Both the position numbers and the translations under genes were made by a program. A model generated the notes under the pieces. That model searched no databases. It was given only the letters and a program-made list of their open reading frames with translations, and was not told the DNA's origin. Shown here in pieces: positions 34,070-42,126 of a stretch of DNA of 49,481 bases (positions within the stretch are counted from its first letter, which is position 1; each line of letters starts with the position of its first letter). The stretch covers positions 1 through 49,481 of the forward strand of contig JBAVYM010000013.1 of NCBI GenBank assembly GCA_049698775.1. Reading direction: 5' to 3'. Source of the DNA: REEB76 sp049698775 (GTDB taxonomy: Bacteria > Pseudomonadota > Gammaproteobacteria > Natronospirales > REEB76).

Positions 34070-36505
34070 GTGACCAGCGAAAGCCGCCAAACTGATTTGC
34101 TTGAGGGTCAGCCCATTCTGGTGCCAGTGCTGCCGCTGCGCGATGTGGTGGTTTACCCGCACATGGTTATTCCGCTGTTTGTGGGCCGCGAAAAATCCAT
34201 CAAGGCGCTGGATCACGGCATGCAGGCAGGTAAGCAAATCCTGCTCCTGGCCCAGAAAAGCCCGGAGGTGGATGATCCCAAGGAAAGCGACGTCTATCGC
34301 GTAGGCGCACTGGCAACGATCCTGCAGCTGGTGAAACTTCCCGATGGGACGGTCAAGGTGCTGGTGGAGGGCGGCGATCGCGCCCGCATCCTGCAAATCA
34401 ACGATGGCGAATATTTTTCGGCTTTGGTGGCCACCACCCGCACACAAGGCCAGTATGACGAACGTGAAATGGACGTGATGATGCGCTCGGCGTTGTCGTT
34501 GTTCGACCAGTACGTGAAGCTCAATAAAAAGATTCCACCCGAGTTGCTGACTTCCCTGTCCGGGATTGACTCGCCGGGCCGGCTCGCCGACACCATTGCG
34601 GCGCACATGCAGCTCAAGCTGGATGAAAAGCAGAAAATCCTTGAGCTGGAGGATGTACGCGCGCGCTTGGAACACATCATGGCCCTGATCGAAGGCGAGA
34701 TTGATATCTTGCAGATCGAGAAGCGCATCCGTGGACGTGTCAAGCAGCAGATGGAAAAGAGCCAGCGCGAGTACTATCTGAATGAACAAATGAAGGCCAT
34801 CCAGAAGGAATTGGGTGATCTGGAGGATGCCCCCAACGAAATCGAGGAATTGGAAAAGAAGATCCGCAAGGCCGGAATGTCGAAGGAAGCGCGCGACAAG
34901 GCCATCTCGGAATTCAACAAGCTCAAGCTTATGTCACCGATGTCGGCGGAAGCGACAGTGGTGCGCAACTATGTTGACTGGCTGGTGAATGTTCCCTGGA
35001 AGAAGCGCACGCGGGTTCGGCATGACTTGGGGGCCGCTGAAAAAATCCTCGCTGAGGATCATTACGGCCTGGACAAGGTGAAAGAGCGCATTCTGGAATA
35101 TCTCGCGGTCCAGCAGCGCGTTAACAAGCTGAAAGGGCCGATTTTGTGCCTGGTTGGGCCTCCCGGCGTAGGCAAGACCTCACTGGGCCAGAGCATTGCG
35201 CGTGCCACCAACCGCAAGTTTGTGCGTATGTCTCTGGGCGGAGTGCGCGATGAGGCCGAGGTCCGTGGCCATCGCCGCACCTACATCGGTTCCATGCCCG
35301 GCAAGATCCTGCAGAACATGGCCAAGGTGGGCGTGCGCAATCCGCTGTTCCTGCTGGATGAAGTGGACAAGATGTCCATGGACTTCCGCGGTGATCCGTC
35401 ATCGGCTTTGCTGGAAGTGCTGGATCCGGAACAGAACAACACCTTCAACGACCATTATCTGGAAGTGGATTTCGATCTTTCCGAGGTCCTGTTCGTCGCC
35501 ACCGCCAATACCATGAACATCCCGGCGCCGTTGCTGGATCGCATGGAAGTCATCCGGCTGCCGGGTTACACCGAGGATGAGAAAATCAATATTGCCATGC
35601 GATATCTGGTGCCGAAACAGATGCGCAATAACGGCCTCAAGCCGGCGGAGCTGACGGTCGGTGAGAGCACCATCACGGATATCGTCCGTTATTACACGCG
35701 TGAAGCCGGCGTGCGCAATCTCGAACGCGAAATTTCCAAGATTTGCCGTAAAGTGGTGAAAGGCCTGCTGCTCAAACCACGCGACAAGCAAGTACATGTG
35801 CTGCCGCGCAATCTGGGTGACTACCTGGGCGTGCGCCGGTTCCGTTATGGCCGCGCCGAGGATCACGATCAGGTAGGGCAGGTGACCGGACTCGCCTGGA
35901 CCGAAGTCGGTGGCGAACTGCTCACCATCGAAGCGACAGTGGTGCCGGGCAAAGGCAAGCTGATTCATACCGGCCAGCTTGGCGGCGTGATGCAGGAATC
36001 CATCCAGGCGGCCATGACCGTGGTGCGCAGCCGCGCGGAACGATTGGGCATAGAAGCGGATTTCTATCAAAAAAACGATGTGCACATCCATGTTCCGGAA
36101 GGTGCGACTCCCAAGGACGGACCCAGTGCCGGTGTCGGTATGTGCACCGCTTTGGTGTCGGCACTTACCAAGATACCCGTCCGCGCGGATGTCGCAATGA
36201 CCGGGGAAATCACGCTGCGCGGTGAAGTGCTGCCCATCGGCGGCCTCAAGGAAAAACTCCTCGCGGCACATCGAGGTGGTCTCGATATCGTGCTGATTCC
36301 ACAGGAAAATGCCAAAGATCTTGTGGAGATACCCAAGAACATCAAAGGCGCACTGGATATCCGCCCGGTGCGCTGGATAGATGATGTATTCAAGGTGGCC
36401 CTGGAACGTGTACCGGAGCCGAAACTGTCCGAGCCATCTGCAGAATCGGCGCCCACTGACAAGGTGGTTCCGGTGACTGAGCCTGAGGGTGTCCGACCTC
36501 ATTAG
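34070..36505 (+). CDS. lon: ATP-dependent protease Lon
   Basis: A cytoplasmic AAA+ serine protease that degrades damaged and regulatory proteins. The 811-residue protein has the N-terminal substrate domain (PVLPLRDVVVYPHMVIPLF near 17-35), a coiled-coil middle, Walker A GPPGVGKTS (near 363), Walker B FLLDEVDKM, and the C-terminal peptidase domain with the Ser/Lys dyad Ser686 (DGPSAG) and Lys729 (GGLKEK). The 43-residue spacing is identical to E. coli Ser679/Lys722. The start is GTG at 34070 with AAGGA about 7 bases upstream. Located 84 bases after clpX. Confidence 0.97.
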   Translation: MTSESRQTDLLEGQPILVPVLPLRDVVVYPHMVIPLFVGREKSIKALDHGMQAGKQILLLAQKSPEVDDPKESDVYRVGALATILQLVKLPDGTVKVLVEGGDRARILQINDGEYFSALVATTRTQGQYDEREMDVMMRSALSLFDQYVKLNKKIPPELLTSLSGIDSPGRLADTIAAHMQLKLDEKQKILELEDVRARLEHIMALIEGEIDILQIEKRIRGRVKQQMEKSQREYYLNEQMKAIQKELGDLEDAPNEIEELEKKIRKAGMSKEARDKAISEFNKLKLMSPMSAEATVVRNYVDWLVNVPWKKRTRVRHDLGAAEKILAEDHYGLDKVKERILEYLAVQQRVNKLKGPILCLVGPPGVGKTSLGQSIARATNRKFVRMSLGGVRDEAEVRGHRRTYIGSMPGKILQNMAKVGVRNPLFLLDEVDKMSMDFRGDPSSALLEVLDPEQNNTFNDHYLEVDFDLSEVLFVATANTMNIPAPLLDRMEVIRLPGYTEDEKINIAMRYLVPKQMRNNGLKPAELTVGESTITDIVRYYTREAGVRNLEREISKICRKVVKGLLLKPRDKQVHVLPRNLGDYLGVRRFRYGRAEDHDQVGQVTGLAWTEVGGELLTIEATVVPGKGKLIHTGQLGGVMQESIQAAMTVVRSRAERLGIEADFYQKNDVHIHVPEGATPKDGPSAGVGMCTALVSALTKIPVRADVAMTGEITLRGEVLPIGGLKEKLLAAHRGGLDIVLIPQENAKDLVEIPKNIKGALDIRPVRWIDDVFKVALERVPEPKLSEPSAESAPTDKVVPVTEPEGVRPH

Positions 36506-36517
36506 GGTTTTATCAAG

Positions 36518-36547
36518 TTGACAAACGTTTGTGGCCGCCTGTATAAA
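36518..36547 (+). promoter_or_regulatory. Sigma-70 promoter of hupB with an overlapping palindrome
   Basis: TTGACA at 36518-36523 and TATAAA at 36542-36547, with an 18-bp spacer, form a strong sigma-70 promoter about 135 bp upstream of the HU gene. A perfect 12-bp palindrome, ACAAACGTTTGT, occupies 36521-36532. It overlaps the -35, where a bound protein would block polymerase. Confidence 0.7.
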
Positions 36548-36683
36548 CTTGCCATCAGACGGGTCATCGGTTGCAAGGTTCTGTGCATTGTCGAAGGCAG
36601 TGAATAAGCGGAAATGATTTAATCGGATCCCGCAAGGGAAATTTTCCATCATCAACACCCAGGTAACCAGGGGACACAACATC

Positions 36684-36956
36684 ATGAACAAGGCTGAATT
36701 GATCAATGCGGTGGCCGAGTCCACGAAACTTTCTCATGCGGACTCGGATCGTGCCGTGCAAGCCGTGCTGCACGCCATTACCAGCTCACTCACGAGAGGT
36801 GATCAGGTGGTATTGGTGGGTTTCGGTACCTTCGCGGTAAAACAACGTGCCGCGCGCACCGGCCGCAATCCGCAGACCGGCCAGACTATCCAGATTGCAG
36901 CCAGCAAAGTGCCTGGCTTCAAAGCTGGCAAAGCCCTGAAGGATGCCGTAAACTGA
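36684..36956 (+). CDS. hupB: DNA-binding protein HU (beta type)
   Basis: A small histone-like nucleoid protein that bends DNA as a dimer. The 90 residues show the full HU pattern: MNKAELINAVAES at the N-terminus, the hinge VLVGFGTFAVKQRAARTGRN (43-62) leading into the DNA-gripping arms, NPQTG with the conserved intercalating Pro, and the C-terminal VPGFKAGKALKDAVN. The lon-hupB-ppiD order matches E. coli, which supports hupB over hupA or an IHF subunit. It has its own promoter in the preceding spacer. Confidence 0.96.
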   Translation: MNKAELINAVAESTKLSHADSDRAVQAVLHAITSSLTRGDQVVLVGFGTFAVKQRAARTGRNPQTGQTIQIAASKVPGFKAGKALKDAVN

Positions 36957-36966
36957 CGCGCTCTCC

Positions 36967-37042
36967 GGGTGCTTAGCTCAGCTGGGAGAGCATCGCCTTT
37001 ACACGGCGAGGGTCGGGGGTTCGATCCCCTCAGCACCCACCA
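36967..37042 (+). tRNA. tRNA-Val (anticodon TAC)
   Basis: A 76-nt tRNA. The acceptor GGGTGCT (36967-36973) pairs with AGCACCC (37032-37038), followed by A and encoded CCA. The anticodon stem TCGCC/GGCGA holds the loop TTTACAC, giving TAC. The D arm AGCTCAGCTGGGAGAGC and T arm GTTCGAT are canonical. It begins 10 bases after the hupB stop. Confidence 0.97.
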
Positions 37043-37075
37043 CGCGCTGCGAGTGTCGCTGCGGAGTGCCACTGC

Positions 37076-37152
37076 GGAGTGGTAGTTCAGCTGGTTAGAA
37101 TACCGGCCTGTCACGCCGGGGGTCGCGGGTTCGAGTCCCGTCCACTCCGCCA
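37076..37152 (+). tRNA. tRNA-Asp (anticodon GTC)
   Basis: A 77-nt tRNA. The acceptor GGAGTGG (37076-37082) pairs with CCACTCC (37142-37148), followed by G and encoded CCA. The anticodon loop CTGTCAC gives GTC. The sequence closely follows the E. coli tRNA-Asp. Probably co-transcribed with tRNA-Val 33 bases upstream. Confidence 0.97.
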
Positions 37153-37168
37153 TACCGAAGTCCCATGC

Positions 37169-37194
37169 AAGGGCGCCTGCGCGGCGCCCTTTTC
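37169..37194 (+). terminator. Intrinsic terminator after the Val-Asp tRNA pair
   Basis: GGGCGCC at 37171-37177 pairs perfectly with GGCGCCC across a five-base loop and is followed by TTTT. The hairpin has A's before and T's after, the standard rho-independent layout. It separates the tRNAs from ppiD. Confidence 0.8.
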
Positions 37195-37236
37195 CGTGGA
37201 GCGTAAGTTATTACCGGACTTTCCGGGGTTATTTAC

Positions 37237-39156
37237 ATGGTAATACAGGCATTTCGAGACAATATTCCCAAATGGCTGACCGGCATCATCCTGGTGCTGA
37301 TCATCGGCCCGTTCGCGTTGTGGGGCATCAATTCGTATTTTTCCGCTTCCAGCGACACTTCGGTGGCCAAGGTCAACGGCGCCGAGATTTCCCCGCAGGA
37401 CTTCCAGCAGGCCTATCAAGGCCGCTACCAACAGATGGAGCAGTTGTTCGGCGCCTCCTTCAAACCCGGAATGATTGACGAGAAACAGTTGCGTCAGGAA
37501 GTGTTGCGGCAGCTCATCAACGAAACCTTGCTGGACCAGCAGGCTGCCAAGCGGCACTACAGCATCAGCGACGCGGATCTGGCGGCGACGGTCCAGCAGA
37601 TGCAATCGTTCCAGGTAGATGGCAAGTTTTCTTCGCAGGTGTATCAGGCTGCCCTCACCAATGCCGGTATGACCGCTGCGGATTTTGAGCAACGTGAGCG
37701 TCAGGGTCTGGCCGTGAATCAGTTGCAGAACGCCATCCAGGCCAGTGCCTTCGTCACGCCTCAACAGCTCGAGTCCGACCAGACCATAAAAGGCGAGCAA
37801 CGCCAGCTTGCTTATCTCACGATCACCACGAAACCTTACCTGGACAAGACCGCGGTTTCGGATCAGGACGTTGCGGCGTATTACAAGGCGCATATCACCC
37901 AGTTCATGACTGCCGAGAAACTCACCCTGGCTTACGTGGAGTTGGACGAAGCGCAATTGGCCAAGAACGTCCAGGCCAGCGATGCGCAATTGCAGGCTCT
38001 GTACCAGCAGGAACTCATGTCGTTCAAACAGGATGAGGCGCGTGAGGCGCAGCACATCTTGATCGCGGTGAATGACAACGATCCCAAGGTGGATGCGGCC
38101 GCCAAAGCCAAGGCAGAGGCTGTCTTCAAGCAGCTCGAAGCCGGAGCGGATTTTGCCAAGCTGGCGGAGAAGGATTCCGACGACGCAGGCTCCGCCAAGA
38201 GCGGTGGCGACCTCGGCTGGATCACCCGCGGTACCAGCACCTCGGCATTTGAAACCGCGCTGTTCGGCATTTCCAAAGTGGGTGAGATCACCGCGCCCGT
38301 GCGTTTGCCGGACGGCTATCACATCATCAAGCTGGATGGCATCCGCGCACCCAGCACCAAGCCATTCGACCAGGTGCGTGGCCAGTTGCTGGCCGAATAC
38401 CAGAAGAAGAAAGCAGACGACGAGTATTTCGGCCTCGGCGATCAATTGGCGAACCTGGCTTATGAACACCCCGATTCCCTGCAGACGGTCAGCAAGCAGT
38501 TGAACCTGCCGGTTGCAACCGTCGCCGACGTGACGCGGGATAGCGGCACCGGCATTGCCGCGAATCCGGCCGTGCGCCAGAAAGCCTTCAGTGATGAAGT
38601 CCTGGCTCAAGGCAACAACAGCGATCCGGTTCAGATCGGACCCAATCACGTGGTGGTGATCCGGGTACAAAGTCATGTTTCGAGCGAGCAGAAGCCGTTG
38701 ATCGAAGTACGCGATCAAATCGTGGCAGTTCTCAAACAACAGCAGGCGGCGCAGCAGGCGCAGCAGGTCGCGGTACGTGCCGAAGCCGCTCTCAAATCAG
38801 GACAGGATGGCGCGCAGGTGGCCAAGACTCTGGGCGCGAACTTTGTCGCGGCACAATTCGTAGGCCGGACCGATGCCAAAGTGCCAGCGCCGGTGCTGGC
38901 GGCAGTTTTCGCGGCACCCAAACCATCCGATGCTGCAAGGGAGACAGGTTTGGTAACGCTCGCCAACGGCGACCAGGCTGTCTATGTGCTGACCGGCGTG
39001 AAAGCCGGGACCAGTTCGGATTTGAGCAAAGACCAGCGCATGGCGCAATCGCAGGAATTGACGCGGCTTACTGCGCAAGCCGAATTTGCCGCCTATCTGG
39101 CGAATCTGCGTCAGCACGCCAAGATCAAGGTCAATGCCAGTAATATCCAGGAGTAA
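37237..39156 (+). CDS. ppiD: Periplasmic folding chaperone PpiD (SurA N-terminal/parvulin type)
   Basis: An inner-membrane-anchored periplasmic chaperone near the Sec translocon. The 639-residue protein has a short cytoplasmic head and one membrane helix (near 14-33, TGIILVLIIGPFALWG). A SurA-N-like domain extends to about residue 200. A parvulin domain spans about 270-370 (EAQHILIAVN … GGDLGWITRG … LPDGYHIIKLDG), followed by a long helical C-terminus. E. coli PpiD has 623 residues with the same order. It lies directly after the terminator and has no strong ribosome site. Confidence 0.92.
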   Translation: MVIQAFRDNIPKWLTGIILVLIIGPFALWGINSYFSASSDTSVAKVNGAEISPQDFQQAYQGRYQQMEQLFGASFKPGMIDEKQLRQEVLRQLINETLLDQQAAKRHYSISDADLAATVQQMQSFQVDGKFSSQVYQAALTNAGMTAADFEQRERQGLAVNQLQNAIQASAFVTPQQLESDQTIKGEQRQLAYLTITTKPYLDKTAVSDQDVAAYYKAHITQFMTAEKLTLAYVELDEAQLAKNVQASDAQLQALYQQELMSFKQDEAREAQHILIAVNDNDPKVDAAAKAKAEAVFKQLEAGADFAKLAEKDSDDAGSAKSGGDLGWITRGTSTSAFETALFGISKVGEITAPVRLPDGYHIIKLDGIRAPSTKPFDQVRGQLLAEYQKKKADDEYFGLGDQLANLAYEHPDSLQTVSKQLNLPVATVADVTRDSGTGIAANPAVRQKAFSDEVLAQGNNSDPVQIGPNHVVVIRVQSHVSSEQKPLIEVRDQIVAVLKQQQAAQQAQQVAVRAEAALKSGQDGAQVAKTLGANFVAAQFVGRTDAKVPAPVLAAVFAAPKPSDAARETGLVTLANGDQAVYVLTGVKAGTSSDLSKDQRMAQSQELTRLTAQAEFAAYLANLRQHAKIKVNASNIQE

Positions 39157-39222
39157 AATAGTGGCGGTTTCACTGAAGCGATCCTGATTCTTCTGCTTTC
39201 CAGATTCATTAGGGGGTGTCGA

Positions 39223-41142
39223 ATGCAGAATCGATCTTTTGTATGTTTCCTCCTCAGCATTGCCTTTGCCTGGGCTGGTGGTTTGCCTCAGGCTGATGCC
39301 GCTTCGCCGCCACGGCCGCAGGTCGGCGCGTGCGGCATCACGATGGCGCCCCACGATGTGCAGGAACCTCCGGACGTTGCCATGTGGAACGCGCCGCTGG
39401 ACGCCTCGGGCGAGCACGAGCTGATCCTCGGAGTCCATCACGACGGCGAACGATTCTGTTATCGGTACACCTGGGAAGGCGTGGTCCACACCATGGCGCC
39501 GACGATCCGCGTACGCCGCGGCGAGCACTTCGCGATTCGCATCGCCGACGACATCGCGGGCCAGAGCCGGGGCGAGTCCGTTGCCTCAACGGCGCTCCCG
39601 CCGTGCAAGCCGATGCAGATGCCTGCTGCACCCGTGCAACACTATATCGGCTATCTGAATCACATCGCTGTTGACCGGTACTTTCACTCACCTGCGACGG
39701 ACACAAATCTGCACTTGCACGGCTTCGAAGGACCGGCGTTTGAGGAGAACGTCTTCCTGTCGTCGCTGAGCACGCCGATGCACGCATGCGAGTACCATGT
39801 CACGATTCCACGCACGCAGCCGCCGGGAACGTACCTCTACCATCCGCATGCGCATGGTTCGTCGGACGACGAAGTCGCCTTCGGTCTCGATGGCGCATGG
39901 ATCGTGGAGCCCGATACGCAACAGATTCCGCGTTCCGCCGAGCACGTGATTGTGCTGCGCTATCGCATCCCGTTCGAGTTTGACAAAACCTCGCTGCCAA
40001 ATGGGGGGTCGCCCGACAAGGTTGACGCGGCGCAGGGAGCGGCTGCCGCGGCGCACGAAGCAGCCCTGCGGTCGGCGCCAGCGGTAGCCTACGATCCATT
40101 CAATCCTCCGCCATGGCCGGACACGTTTCCGATGCGCGTGGGCGGTGTGACACTCGATGCAACCGGCTGCAATGGGTTCGGCTCGGAGCCAGTGATCGCT
40201 GTCAACGGAACGGACACGCCAGCGTCGCTGGCCGTGGCCGCCGGTCAGACGCAATTGCTGCGGCTCGTGAACGGCACATCGGACTCGCCCAAGAACTTGG
40301 TATTGCGAGATGCCAGCGGCAAGGTGAAGGAGCTGCACGTCGTGGGTCTCGACGGCGTGCCGGTTTCCGGCGACATGCAGCACCCGCTCCATGGTTACCT
40401 CGTTATGAAAAAGCTCATGGTTTCGCCGATGTCGCGCGCGGACATCCTGCTGGCGGTGCCCGCGGGCAAAACCTATATGCTTTCGAGCGAGCCCTTCTGT
40501 GAGGGCAAAGACGCCTTCTTCCAGAGGCATCACGATTTGCTGCGGATCAGCACGGCCGCTGCCTCCGGCCTAGATGCCAAGATCCACTCCGTCCGCATCA
40601 ACCCAACGGATACACCGGCTGCGCGGCTTGTCGCGTGGGCACGCGCGCATCCTGCGCTGATCCACCGCCGTGCGATCACGTTTACGGAGTACAAATTTCC
40701 CAAGCGCGGAAAGGCGCCGTCGCATCACGCATACTACATTACCGATACAACCAAGACGGACTTCCACGAACATCCGTTCTGGCCGGTCTATCGTGAGGGA
40801 GCGACCGTTCCGTCGAATCCCGACATCGTGGTAAAACAGGGCACGATCGAGGAATGGTATTTGATCAACGCGACCATGGAGGCACACGCGTTCCACATTC
40901 ATCAGATGGCGTACGTCCAGGAGTATAGCTACATGGACATACCGGTCACCGTGGATACGACCTTCGTGCCGGTAGGACGGTTATTGCCGAATCCCCGTGA
41001 CCCGAACTATCCGCTTATACAGCCGAGCATCACGCGGATAATCCTCGACTTCCGGCACGTCCCGCGCGGCACGTTTGTTTTCCATTGCCACATGCTCTAT
41101 CACGAGGACCACGGCATGATGGGGGTTATAAAAGTTAAGTAG
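39223..41142 (+). CDS. Exported three-domain multicopper oxidase
   Basis: A 639-residue secreted or periplasmic laccase-like oxidase. The Sec signal peptide spans residues 1-28 or so (hydrophobic FVCFLLSIAFAWAGG, cleavage near ADA|ASP). All four copper signatures are present: LHLHGFE near 163, HPHAHGSS near 207, HAFHIHQM near 556, and HCHMLYHEDHGM near 621-632. The last contains the type 1 Cys and the Met axial ligand. The ribosome site is GGGGGTG. It is flanked by ppiD and the opposing fabI, neither functionally related, and its base and codon texture looks different from ppiD by eye, so acquisition is possible. Substrate (Cu(I), Mn(II), Fe(II) or phenolics) cannot be told; there is no Met-rich CueO-type insert. 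Confidence 0.88.
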   Translation: MQNRSFVCFLLSIAFAWAGGLPQADAASPPRPQVGACGITMAPHDVQEPPDVAMWNAPLDASGEHELILGVHHDGERFCYRYTWEGVVHTMAPTIRVRRGEHFAIRIADDIAGQSRGESVASTALPPCKPMQMPAAPVQHYIGYLNHIAVDRYFHSPATDTNLHLHGFEGPAFEENVFLSSLSTPMHACEYHVTIPRTQPPGTYLYHPHAHGSSDDEVAFGLDGAWIVEPDTQQIPRSAEHVIVLRYRIPFEFDKTSLPNGGSPDKVDAAQGAAAAAHEAALRSAPAVAYDPFNPPPWPDTFPMRVGGVTLDATGCNGFGSEPVIAVNGTDTPASLAVAAGQTQLLRLVNGTSDSPKNLVLRDASGKVKELHVVGLDGVPVSGDMQHPLHGYLVMKKLMVSPMSRADILLAVPAGKTYMLSSEPFCEGKDAFFQRHHDLLRISTAAASGLDAKIHSVRINPTDTPAARLVAWARAHPALIHRRAITFTEYKFPKRGKAPSHHAYYITDTTKTDFHEHPFWPVYREGATVPSNPDIVVKQGTIEEWYLINATMEAHAFHIHQMAYVQEYSYMDIPVTVDTTFVPVGRLLPNPRDPNYPLIQPSITRIILDFRHVPRGTFVFHCHMLYHEDHGMMGVIKVK

Positions 41143-41245
41143 ACGGCGATTCAGTCGAGGATCGAATTGACGCGCTGCTAGATTTTGGATCCGGTCTTGA
41201 AATATCGCTTTTAGGCATGTCTGGCGATGCTGTTGGCAACACGAT

Positions 41246-41276
41246 CTCAGGAAAGCACGCGGACTGAGGTTTTTTT
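41246..41276 (+). terminator. Possible intrinsic terminator after the multicopper oxidase
   Basis: CTCAG (41246-41250) can pair with CTGAG (41264-41268) across a 13-base loop and is followed by seven T's (41270-41276). The stem is short, so the T-run is the main argument. It lies between convergent genes. Confidence 0.35.
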
Positions 41277-41292
41277 AGGAATTACAACGTGC

Positions 41293-42075
41293 TCAGCCGA
41301 TGCTCATGCCCACATGGCTGTAACCGGCATCCACGTACAGGATTTCACCGGTGATGCCGGCGGCCAAGTCCGAGCATAGGAAGGCGGCGGCGTTGCCCAC
41401 GTCCTCGATACTGACGTTGCGCTTGAGCGGCGTGAGTTTCTGCACGTGTTCCAGAATGGCGCGGAAGCCGCCGATCCCGGCGGCCGCCAGCGTCTTGATG
41501 GGCCCGGCTGAAATGCCGTTGACGCGGATGTTTTCCGGACCGAGGGCGTTGGCGAGGAAGCGCACGTTGGCTTCGAGGCTGGCCTTGGCCGGGCCCATGA
41601 CGTTGTAATTGGGGATGGCGCGCACCGCGCCCAGATAGGTCAGGGTCAGTATGGCGGCGTGCTGTCCCTGCATCATCGGCCGGCCGGCCTTGGCCAAGGC
41701 CGCGAGGCTGTAGGCGCTGATATCGTGGGCAATGCGGAAACCTTCTCGGTTCACCACGTCAGCATAGTTGCCGGTCAGTTGTTCGCGCGGCGCGAAAGCC
41801 ACGGAATGCACAATGATGTCCAGGCTGGCCCAGTGCTGCTTCAGCCCGGCAAACGCCGCCTCGATCTCGGCATCATTGGCCACGTCCAGGGGAAAAGTCA
41901 GTTGTGAGTCGAACTCCCGCGCCATATCCACTACGCGTTCCTTGAGGCGTTCGCCCTGGTAGCTGAAAGCCAGTTCCGCACCTTCGCGCCTGAACGCGGC
42001 GGCGATGCCGTAGGCGATGGAGCGTTCACTGGCGAGACCTACGATGAATGCACGTTTACCGGCGAGGAATCCCAT
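41293..42075 (-). CDS. fabI: Enoyl-[acyl-carrier-protein] reductase (NADH), FabI type
   Basis: The last reductive step of each fatty-acid elongation cycle. I place the start at the ATG at 42075, with AAGGAG and 5-base spacing (260 residues; E. coli 262), instead of the TTG six codons upstream. The NADH-binding GLASERSIA is at 13-21. The catalytic Tyr157 and Lys164 lie in NYNVMGPAKASLE, and ISAGPIKTLAA follows. The Y-x6-K spacing is that of FabI, the short-chain dehydrogenase variant targeted by triclosan, rather than FabL or FabV. Last gene of the leftward gloB-mltD-fabI group, 51 bases after mltD. Confidence 0.96.
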   Translation of the reverse strand: MGFLAGKRAFIVGLASERSIAYGIAAAFRREGAELAFSYQGERLKERVVDMAREFDSQLTFPLDVANDAEIEAAFAGLKQHWASLDIIVHSVAFAPREQLTGNYADVVNREGFRIAHDISAYSLAALAKAGRPMMQGQHAAILTLTYLGAVRAIPNYNVMGPAKASLEANVRFLANALGPENIRVNGISAGPIKTLAAAGIGGFRAILEHVQKLTPLKRNVSIEDVGNAAAFLCSDLAAGITGEILYVDAGYSHVGMSIG

Positions 42076-42126
42076 GCAAGCTCCTTGAGGCAAGCGGGCA
42101 ACAGAAGATTTGCGTTCAGCGGGGCG

